Shown here in pieces: positions 1 through 6,058 of a stretch of 15,500 nucleotides of DNA (its first letter is position 1; each line of letters begins with the position of its first letter). The notes under the pieces are model-generated. The model was not told the DNA's origin and searched no databases. It saw only the letters and a program-made list of their open reading frames with translations. This stretch comes from Candidatus Yonathbacteria bacterium RIFOXYC2_FULL_47_9 (GTDB lineage: Bacteria > Patescibacteriota > Minisyncoccia > Phycocordibacterales > UBA1550). Location: the NCBI GenBank assembly GCA_001825115.1, contig MHUY01000018.1, positions 9,606 to 25,105 on the forward strand, in the 5' to 3' direction. The position numbers and the translations under genes were made by a program.

Positions 1-289
1 TACATAGTGTCCAAACAACGACTCTGTTATTTTTAGATAATTTTTTATTAACATTAATTATTTCTACAATAAATTTACTAATGTCTTCAAACCAAGACCA
101 AAGAAACATCCATGACAACCAATAAATTATTGTTAAAGATAAATTATTGGTAATAGTTTCAAAATAACGAAGGGCTGCAAGAATTAGAGAAAATTCCAAA
201 ATTCTAAACCATTTATCAGCGATAAACCAAGAAACTTCAGAATTCTTTTTTATTATATTAAGCTTAGTATTGATTTCTATTTCTGGCAT
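1..289 (-). CDS. Partial membrane protein, 3' end beyond the window
   Basis: An open frame reads leftwards from an ATG at 287-289 and leaves the window without a stop, giving 96 complete codons. The protein begins MPEIEINTKLNIIKKNSEVS. It has two hydrophobic stretches rich in aromatic residues, at about residues 29-43 (ILEFSLILAALRYF) and 50-66 (LSLTIIYWLSWMFLWSWF), so it is probably an inner-membrane protein with at least two helices. No Shine-Dalgarno is visible and the upstream bases are AT-rich. I do not recognise a family. The 25 bases to the next gene upstream (same strand) are short enough for co-transcription. The continuous frame and plausible membrane composition argue that it is real; the function is unknown. 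Confidence 0.55.
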   Translation of the reverse strand, partial: MPEIEINTKLNIIKKNSEVSWFIADKWFRILEFSLILAALRYFETITNNLSLTIIYWLSWMFLWSWFEDISKFIVEIINVNKKLSKNNRVVVWTLC

Positions 290-314
290 ATTACTTGTTG
301 TACTGTATTGAAAA

Positions 315-1103
315 TTATATTTTAGAATACGAAACTCCTTTTCCAGTTTTTCCGCTTTGTTTTATCTTTCCTTCTTTTTCGAGAGTAGAGAGGTAGCGTG
401 TAGCGGTAGCATCTGACACATGAAGGAGTTTCTCAACTTCATTGTTAGTAATCATTGTCTGCTTCGCAAACAATGATAGGATGCGATCAATCTTCTTTCT
501 CTTCCTGTTTTGGATTGTTAGTTGTGCTTTAGTAAAAAGTTCACGAATTGATTTTGTAAAAGTATGAGTGATGGTAGTGGCAACGATTGGAGTCACGACA
601 GTGGCGATGACTTGCGCTGGAGTGGGCGTGGATGTTGCTACGGGTGCAGGAGTCGGCTCGGGAATTTGTGCGGTTACAGGAGTTTCAACTTGCGTCACAA
701 GTGGCGCTTCGGTTGGTATTTGTACTGGCGTTGGAGTTTCTACCGCAGTTGGCTCAGGCACAGTTTCAATCACTGGCTCAGTTGGAGTTGTTTGAGTTGT
801 TTCCACAGTCACTGGTTCTGGAGTAATAGTTTCAACGGGGACAGACTCGGTAATAGCCACAGGCGTTTCGACGGTTGGAGTAGGCGGAATACTCTCCGAT
901 TGCGCAGGCTCGAACGGCTCATTTCCGCCCAAATGAGCCGTTGGCTCGTCAGGGGTAGGCTCAAGCACGGGGACTGGCTCGATTGGCACCCCTGCTGGCG
1001 CTGGTGCAATAACCGCCTCCGCTGGCGTATAAATAAGGGTTTCTGGCACTTGGGGAACTGGGGCACTCGCGGGCGCTGAATTTGAAGTTATTTCGTCAGG
1101 CAT
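315..1103 (-). CDS. Pro/Thr/Val/Glu-rich protein with C-terminal winged-helix domain
   Basis: The 262-residue protein has two parts. Residues 1 to about 180 are low-complexity, built of repeated Pro, Thr, Val, Glu and Ala (for example VPETLIYTPAEAV and PTPVQIPTEAPLV), and are probably extended and disordered. The last 75-80 residues are basic and helical, then read like a winged helix-turn-helix: RKRKKIDRILSLFAKQ, then NNEVEKLLHVSDATATRYLS, then LEKEGKIKQ and a GKTGKGVSYS wing. It has no signal peptide or membrane helix. I infer a DNA-binding protein on a long flexible tether, with unknown target. The start is supported by an extended -10 (TGCTATAAT) ending only 8 bases upstream of the ATG, which implies a leaderless or near-leaderless mRNA. 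Plus-strand frames across the low-complexity part are shadows. Confidence 0.8.
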   Translation of the reverse strand: MPDEITSNSAPASAPVPQVPETLIYTPAEAVIAPAPAGVPIEPVPVLEPTPDEPTAHLGGNEPFEPAQSESIPPTPTVETPVAITESVPVETITPEPVTVETTQTTPTEPVIETVPEPTAVETPTPVQIPTEAPLVTQVETPVTAQIPEPTPAPVATSTPTPAQVIATVVTPIVATTITHTFTKSIRELFTKAQLTIQNRKRKKIDRILSLFAKQTMITNNEVEKLLHVSDATATRYLSTLEKEGKIKQSGKTGKGVSYSKI

Positions 1104-1111
1104 ATATAGGG

Positions 1112-1120
1112 ATTATAGCA
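1112..1120 (-). promoter_or_regulatory. Extended -10 promoter of the winged-helix gene
   Basis: On the minus strand TGCTATAAT is a perfect extended -10, with the hexamer at 1112-1117. There is no good -35 at the usual distance (1135-1140 reads GGCCAT). The hexamer lies 8 bases from the start codon, so the transcript should start within a base or two of the ATG. Confidence 0.6.
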
Positions 1121-1152
1121 AAAAGAGCCCAAAAATGGCCTCTTTTTGACTC

Positions 1153-1181
1153 TTGTATTTTATATATAAATGTGCTATAAT
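1153..1181 (+). promoter_or_regulatory. Plus-strand promoter of the candidate small RNA
   Basis: A -35-like TTGTAT (1153-1158) lies exactly 17 bases from a perfect TATAAT (1176-1181). The hexamer is preceded by TGC, forming an extended -10. It faces right, away from the winged-helix gene, and no plus-strand protein gene follows it. Confidence 0.55.
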
Positions 1182-1187
1182 ATATAT

Positions 1188-1316
1188 GTAAGAAATTAAG
1201 GGGCTGTGGATAAGTACTCTTGTTTTTTTGACCCCAAAAATGTATTGTGAACCTATGGACTGGAGGTAACTTCCAGTCGGCAAGGCCCCGATTAATTTCG
1301 GGGCTCTTGTTTTTTA
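1188..1316 (+). ncRNA. Candidate standalone small RNA, about 130 nt
   Basis: A promoter with TATAAT at 1176-1181 faces right and an intrinsic terminator ends at about 1316, so a transcript of about 130 nt with no convincing reading frame is predicted. It would contain a G-rich 5' segment (GGGG at 1201-1204, able to pair with CCCC at 1233-1236). It also contains a strong hairpin at 1259-1279 (GACTGGA pairing with TCCAGTC around GGTAACT) and then the terminator stem. The GGGGC at 1201-1205 could alternatively pair with the terminator GCCCC at 1286-1290. I do not recognise it as SRP RNA, RNase P, tmRNA or a known riboswitch. Its 3' end meets the 3' end of the convergent DUF3800 gene. Confidence 0.45.
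1282..1316 (+). terminator. Intrinsic terminator of the candidate small RNA
   Basis: A GC-rich stem, GCCCCGA (1286-1292) with TCGGGGC (1299-1305), has a 6-base loop. It is extended by CAAG/CTTG around one bulge and followed by TTTTTT at 1311-1316. The T-run is only on the plus strand side, so it serves rightward transcription. Confidence 0.75.
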
Positions 1317-2135
1317 AGGCCATTCTTTCAGCCCGTACTCACCAAAATCGCCTTTATATAGATGCTTGCGAATTACATCAAAGAGCTTGTTGTTCCCATC
1401 GGTTTTATCTTTGGCATGCCGAGCCAAAGGATATGTGCAGTAATCTGCTAGTTGTACCCCGTTAACATTATCTTCTTTTGTAAAGAATAGGACTTCGTCG
1501 TTTATCGTGCGGAAAAGATCCTTGCTGTGATAAAACGTGCCATTCTTTTTTATATCAGCGAGCATACCCTGTATTCTCTTACTCTCTTTCTTCCCTCTTG
1601 TTTCAAAAATTATTTTTGCACTCTCCCCTTTTAAAAAATCTCCGAGTCTTTCAAAAATCCAACTAATGTTGGTGAGGTAGAGGTCGCCAACATTGTAGTC
1701 TGAGCCTGTCTTTTCTTTAAATTTTTTCGCTTTTTCTAAAAGCTTCATCTTGTTGATCGAAGACGAAATAATAGTAACGGAACTGGTTTCCAATACTCCA
1801 ACCATCTTCTGCTTGAAATCATTGTACTTCGCATCATCAAGCAAAACTTTAAAGATTCCGTCTTTACGCCGTATCTCGTTTGAGTGAAAGTGAATGTCTC
1901 TCTTTTCCCAAAATTCTTGCTTTATCGCATCAACGCTGGGGACAAAAACATCTTTATATACAGGGGCTGCAACAATGAGTGCTGTAACGGTTAGAACAGG
2001 GAAAACTGTGGGGTGGTCATACTTTTTAATATCCTTATGTAAAAAGGGGTCACCTGTCTCGTCAATAAAAACAAGATACCTTTCGGGAACCTTAAATATC
2101 TCCTCCTCTTTTAAATCACATTTTTCAGTTGCCAT
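1314..2135 (-). CDS. DUF3800 family protein (predicted RNase H-fold nuclease)
   Basis: This 273-residue protein shows the DUF3800 pattern. An N-terminal acidic strand reads YLVFIDETGD, followed by a central FHSNEIR motif, then IIFETRGKKES, and a C-terminal GVQLADYCTYPLARH helix. The conserved Asp/Glu residues (DETGD, E of FETRG, D of LADYC) are the expected metal-binding set of a predicted RNase H-like fold. Family members are often carried in defence islands and on mobile elements, and their activity is poorly known. I chose the ATG at 2133-2135 over the in-frame TTG at 2153, because the TTG overlaps the -10 box TGCTAGAAT; the ATG lies 8 bases downstream of it. It is separated from the restriction operon upstream by 49 bases and has its own promoter, so it is probably a separate transcription unit. 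Confidence 0.8.
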   Translation of the reverse strand: MATEKCDLKEEEIFKVPERYLVFIDETGDPFLHKDIKKYDHPTVFPVLTVTALIVAAPVYKDVFVPSVDAIKQEFWEKRDIHFHSNEIRRKDGIFKVLLDDAKYNDFKQKMVGVLETSSVTIISSSINKMKLLEKAKKFKEKTGSDYNVGDLYLTNISWIFERLGDFLKGESAKIIFETRGKKESKRIQGMLADIKKNGTFYHSKDLFRTINDEVLFFTKEDNVNGVQLADYCTYPLARHAKDKTDGNNKLFDVIRKHLYKGDFGEYGLKEWP

Positions 2136-2143
2136 TTCAATAG

Positions 2144-2152
2144 ATTCTAGCA
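2144..2152 (-). promoter_or_regulatory. Extended -10 of the DUF3800 gene
   Basis: Minus-strand TGCTAGAAT (hexamer 2144-2149) matches the extended -10 used elsewhere in the window. The -35 position (2167-2172) reads TGTCTA, a weak match. The spacing to the ATG at 2135 is 8 bases, implying leaderless translation. Confidence 0.5.
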
Positions 2153-2184
2153 AAAAATATACTAGATAGACAGTCTACAGCGAA

Positions 2185-4869
2185 TTACTTTGAGAAGAGT
2201 CGGACAAGTTCATCAAAGTTTTTTGCAGGATTTTTCTCGTAGTCTTCTTGCTTTACATAGAGCGCTTTGTAGGCAACTCTGGTCTGTCTTGCATTTACGT
2301 CCTCACACCACTTCTGCAATCTCTCAAACTTTATTTTGTCATCTTCTTCCTCGCGCCCTTTGGTCTCAATAATATAAACTTGTTTTTCGTCTACCTTTAC
2401 AAAGAAGTCTGGGTAATATGTTGCAATAAATCCCTCAGCATTTTTATACTCTATGCGAAGAGCGTTGGCTTCTTTGTTTTGGAAGTTTTTCGCGAATGAA
2501 ATAATATCGTCACACTTTTCAAGAAAAGCTGAAAATTCTAGTTCAAAATTGCTGTCACCAACAATTCGGTTGAAGACTGATTTTTGAGGAATCATAAATG
2601 ACTTGTCGTTCACCACAAACGGCCGCGCATCGCTAATTTTGATGTAATTCTTGATTTCAGTATCGCCCTTGTCTTGAACAGTGAGCTCATTAATAGATTT
2701 CTTGAACACATCTTTAATAAGTTTTGTGTATTCAACCTCAGAAAGATTTCGGAGTACGTTTAGGTCGGTTAGTTCAATTTTACTTTCAAACATATAGTTC
2801 TCAACAAAGTCTTTAACTTTACCAAAGAGAATGTCGTAGCATCCAAATAGACGCATTTCACGCATTATTGCCTGCGCAAAGAAACCAATAACACTCTGAT
2901 AATTGGGCTCAATATCGCCACTCAAGATTGTAGTATGATGAACTTCCTCCGCAACAACATCCTTAAAAACAATTTCTCGCTTCTCTTGTTCTGAAAATGT
3001 CTTTATTTTTACTTTTTCATTACCAAAAACGGACACATCTAGATTGGCGAGATTTTTATATTCTCGCTGTATTCGCGCGGTCATGACAGGAATTTCAATA
3101 TCAAGCTTTTCGATATCCTTCTTTGTGTTTTCTTTATCAACCTCGATAACCATCGGTGAAATTGGTTTTGATCCTGAGCCCATCAATCGTTTCTCAAGGA
3201 GCACACCCTCTCCCTTGATACTTTCTACGAAGTCCATAAATGCGGGGGTACCGATAACACTCACGTATTCATCAATATCGTCTCTTCCAAAATACATTCT
3301 TCGCAGACCTCTACCAAGCGTCTGTTCAGGAAGGATTTTACTGTCAGAAGCGAAAGGGCGAAGACCAACAATAGTTGTCACGTTTTTCACATCCCAGCCC
3401 TCTTTAAGCATCATCACAGAGACAATCGCTTTATATGGACTTTCCCAACTATCAATCTCATTTGATTGTTTTCTAAGTAATTCAAGCTCTTCTTTGTTTT
3501 TTCCTGACACAGTTTCTGACACATCTCCGCTCTTATTTGTGTGAATGGTCAAAACAGCCCCCTTCAATTCTGGGTAGTTCATCTCAAGATAAGTCGCAAC
3601 ATCGTCACAATTCTTCGTGTCGTCAGTCATTATGAAGAGGAGCGATTTCTTGTTTGTAGGCAAAAGTTGCTCATATGTTTTCCGCCATTCTTCAACGCCA
3701 AGGTTAATATGGTCCCTCCACTTTTCAGTAAAAATAACACTCTGTCCTTCTTTTAGTTTGGTTCTACTTGCTTCATCTGGTACAACAGGTTGCTTTACTA
3801 CTCGCTGATGAATTGCCTCCACGAGAGGATAGTCTGATATCGTTTGCACAAAAATCGCGCCCTTGTTGTTTTTTGGAGTTGCGGTTACATCCAGTTGCAA
3901 CGAGAGACCGCTGCCTTTTTGTTTGAGTCTATTATCAATATCGCGAATAGATTTAAGCCAAGCGTTTTCTTCATGAATATGATGCGCCTCGTCGTTAATA
4001 ACAACGAGCTCATCAATGTCACGTACAATCATACCTAGGTCAACGGTGGAGTCATTGGTCTTGGTTACGGGCTTATCTCCAAGGAAATATTCTGAACTAT
4101 CCTCATCCTCCGCACTGTAATCTTGCACATCACTTTCAAACACTCGGTGGATGTTGGTGAGAAAAATGTTACCTGTGTCAGAAACATTTTTGAGTTCGTC
4201 TTGCAGGTGTAAAGTAATTTGAAAATCATCTTGCCAATTTTGCCCCATGTAGCCGTTATCAGGAAGAACGGGGTCCAAAAAGAATATATTGTTTCCTTTA
4301 AAGTCATTCTTGATGCGCTCGAATACGATAACGTTTGGGGCGATAAGCAAAAAGTTCTTTGCAAGCTTCGAGCCCTCCTCGTAAAGTTTATGGAAATACG
4401 CCCAAGCAATAACCAAGCTCATCACTTTTGTTTTTCCAGCCCCTGTCGCCATTTTAATAACAAAACGAAGCCAATCCTCGGTGAACATTTGAGGACTCAG
4501 AACACCCGTTGAGTTGTAACGTATCAAATCGTATTTGTCCTTTACTTGAGCTACCTCATAGAGCCACACAACGGTCTCCAGAGCCTCTCTCTGGGAAAAG
4601 TAATAGCGGAAATTATATGAAGTGCCGTCGGTGTTATAGAGTGTGTGTTCTTCTTTAAACCACCATGTCAAAAGTGCCTTCGAAGTCTCACTGGCACCCT
4701 CGTAGTTTTTGTTGCGCCATTCGTAAACTTGCTTACGAAGTTCTGCAACGAGTGGAGGAATGAGCTTCTCAAATCCTTTTTCTCGCAAATCTTCATCAGC
4801 AGGAAACCACCTGATTTCAGGCTTGAGGATTGCGTATGGGTCTTTTGGAAAATCTTTGTGTAGGGCCAT
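2185..4869 (-). CDS. res: Type III restriction enzyme, Res subunit (SF2 helicase-nuclease)
   Basis: The 894-residue protein is a complete type III Res. It has an ATPase/translocase of superfamily 2 with Walker A ATGAGKT at 141-147, Walker B DEAH at 293-296, motif III VTATP at 328-332, a conserved MLKEGWDVKNV at 487-497 and motif VI EQTLGRGLRR at 515-524. The C-terminus carries a PD-(D/E)xK-type nuclease: a PD pair at 820-821 (ATYYPDFFV) and the ETK triad at 835-837 (VYIIETKG). Type III enzymes need the Mod subunit for recognition and cleave at a distance after ATP-driven movement. All catalytic motifs are intact, so it should be active. It is the last gene of the operon, starting 5 bases after the TIR-like gene. 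The start ATG has no Shine-Dalgarno, only an AT-rich leader. Confidence 0.95.
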   Translation of the reverse strand: MALHKDFPKDPYAILKPEIRWFPADEDLREKGFEKLIPPLVAELRKQVYEWRNKNYEGASETSKALLTWWFKEEHTLYNTDGTSYNFRYYFSQREALETVVWLYEVAQVKDKYDLIRYNSTGVLSPQMFTEDWLRFVIKMATGAGKTKVMSLVIAWAYFHKLYEEGSKLAKNFLLIAPNVIVFERIKNDFKGNNIFFLDPVLPDNGYMGQNWQDDFQITLHLQDELKNVSDTGNIFLTNIHRVFESDVQDYSAEDEDSSEYFLGDKPVTKTNDSTVDLGMIVRDIDELVVINDEAHHIHEENAWLKSIRDIDNRLKQKGSGLSLQLDVTATPKNNKGAIFVQTISDYPLVEAIHQRVVKQPVVPDEASRTKLKEGQSVIFTEKWRDHINLGVEEWRKTYEQLLPTNKKSLLFIMTDDTKNCDDVATYLEMNYPELKGAVLTIHTNKSGDVSETVSGKNKEELELLRKQSNEIDSWESPYKAIVSVMMLKEGWDVKNVTTIVGLRPFASDSKILPEQTLGRGLRRMYFGRDDIDEYVSVIGTPAFMDFVESIKGEGVLLEKRLMGSGSKPISPMVIEVDKENTKKDIEKLDIEIPVMTARIQREYKNLANLDVSVFGNEKVKIKTFSEQEKREIVFKDVVAEEVHHTTILSGDIEPNYQSVIGFFAQAIMREMRLFGCYDILFGKVKDFVENYMFESKIELTDLNVLRNLSEVEYTKLIKDVFKKSINELTVQDKGDTEIKNYIKISDARPFVVNDKSFMIPQKSVFNRIVGDSNFELEFSAFLEKCDDIISFAKNFQNKEANALRIEYKNAEGFIATYYPDFFVKVDEKQVYIIETKGREEEDDKIKFERLQKWCEDVNARQTRVAYKALYVKQEDYEKNPAKNFDELVRLFSK

Positions 4870-4874
4870 AATAA

Positions 4875-5606
4875 TTAAATTGTTTTTTCAATTATATATT
4901 CGTCCCCGTTGTCTTTTATCTCTAAAGCCTTTTGTACGTGATGCTCGGGAGCATCCTTAAACTGTTCGAGAGTAACTAAGTGTAAATATGAGTGCCCCTC
5001 ATCATATACTGTTGTGGAGCAAACTCCACCAACACACCTCTTCGTACCGCCTTTGTCTCTATTAAAAATATTACCCCTCAAAATATTAAATAAATAAGTA
5101 TTATTATGCTTATCAATTAAATTAATGTTAGCACAGTGGGGGCAGTTACTTTTGCCATAAATATAGTCATACCTACCATCCCTATCTGGGATGATTACCC
5201 CGAGCAATGCATTCGTGGCGCTTGTCTTTTCACCACGTGGCACTTCCCATAAAGAATAACGAATTTCGTTTGGCATCCACTGGTCACTTTCAGGAGTATA
5301 AAAATCCTTCATTCCTCGAGAAATTATAACCAAAGTCACGGTGCTATCATGCACTCTCGGTTTCAAATGCTCCCAAATTTGCTCCTCTGATTTTCCCTCT
5401 AAACTTTCATCTTGTTTTTCTCCCTTGTAGGTATTATTTTCACCAATAATCTCTTGAATAAAATTTGCATATGCTCTACCTGTTGCCTCATTCGACTTAG
5501 TCTCTACTCCCGTGTACGGATTTTTTTCAACAGCCCAATACTTATAATCAAGACTTTGTTCGACTTGATTATCACCGTATTTGTAACTAACAAATATTTT
5601 AGCCAT
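4875..5606 (-). CDS. TIR-like domain protein (DUF1863/ThsB-like) with Cys-rich insert
   Basis: The 243-residue protein begins MAKIFVSYKYGDNQ, the classic first strand and loop of TIR and TIR-like (MTH538/DUF1863, ThsB) domains. The second half of the fold is visible as STVTLVIISRGMK (88-100) and WMPNEIRYSLWEVPRG (110-125). Glu114 sits where NAD-cleaving TIR enzymes carry their catalytic glutamate, and GVIIPDRDG (136-144) is a further core strand. After it comes a region with C155-P-H-C158 and C191-x4-C196, a possible zinc-binding insert. Related proteins sense phage and make cyclic ADP-ribose signals or deplete NAD. Here there is no ThsA, so classical Thoeris is incomplete. It lies between the membrane protein (7-base gap) and res (5-base gap), in one operon. 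Its start context AGATAAAATATG recurs at the secreted-protein gene that starts at 13698. Confidence 0.75.
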   Translation of the reverse strand: MAKIFVSYKYGDNQVEQSLDYKYWAVEKNPYTGVETKSNEATGRAYANFIQEIIGENNTYKGEKQDESLEGKSEEQIWEHLKPRVHDSTVTLVIISRGMKDFYTPESDQWMPNEIRYSLWEVPRGEKTSATNALLGVIIPDRDGRYDYIYGKSNCPHCANINLIDKHNNTYLFNILRGNIFNRDKGGTKRCVGGVCSTTVYDEGHSYLHLVTLEQFKDAPEHHVQKALEIKDNGDEYIIEKTI

Positions 5607-5613
5607 ATTTTAT

Positions 5614-6054
5614 CTAAATTAATTTAATAATAATTACCATGGATATGAGTATGGCACCATAAAATCCCACCAATGTAGGCCTAAACATTGTGTTTAGAGG
5701 TGACCTGTTTCGTAACTTTGTAAATTCACCGATATTCATAGAAAAGTCTATGTCTTCCTCATCCATCTTTCTTACTTGGTCATACAAATCTCTGAAACAT
5801 CTTTCAAGAGAGAGAAAATATCCGTCAAAAATCCAGAATAAAAGTAGCAAGACAATGAGTAATGCGGTTGACCATTCACTTAACGATAGGGTGCCAGATG
5901 TAGAAATTGCAAAAAGCCCAGCAAGCAAGGTGATTGACCAACCTTTTAGATAAAATAGATTACCACCCATGCGGTCAATAACACCTTGTATCATTGCTAA
6001 ATGCGCAATTTTATTAGGACAATGATTATTTATTTTTTTGTTTTCTGTTTCCAT
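5614..6054 (-). CDS. Small three-helix membrane protein paired with the TIR-like gene
   Basis: This 146-residue protein has a polar N-terminus with the signature AHLAMIQGVIDRMGGNLFYLKGWS (residues 17-40). Three predicted helices follow: about 38-52, 62-80 and 126-145. Between helices 2 and 3 is an acidic cytoplasmic-looking segment (LERCFRDLYDQVRKMDEEDID). I believe proteins with this signature recur as uncharacterised small membrane proteins, sometimes near TIR-like genes, but I cannot confirm that here. It follows mod after 4 bases and precedes the TIR-like gene by 7, so it is co-expressed with both. By analogy with other defence systems it could be a membrane effector, or a partner that anchors or is gated by the TIR product. 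That function is inference. Confidence 0.75.
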   Translation of the reverse strand: METENKKINNHCPNKIAHLAMIQGVIDRMGGNLFYLKGWSITLLAGLFAISTSGTLSLSEWSTALLIVLLLLFWIFDGYFLSLERCFRDLYDQVRKMDEEDIDFSMNIGEFTKLRNRSPLNTMFRPTLVGFYGAILISMVIIIKLI

Positions 6055-6058
6055 AAAG

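Noticed and set aside
564..1079. 171-codon plus-strand open frame rich in Trp, Ser and Arg
   Set aside because: It is the antisense of the low-complexity Pro/Thr-rich gene. The composition is implausible and no promoter or domain supports it.
1206..1214. Replication origin suggested by a DnaA box
   Set aside because: A single box without a cluster, AT-rich unwinding element with repeats, or dnaA/dnaN neighbours.
4875..6054. Complete Thoeris system
   Set aside because: No ThsA (SLOG or NAD-binding effector) is present. Only a TIR-like protein and a small membrane protein are found.
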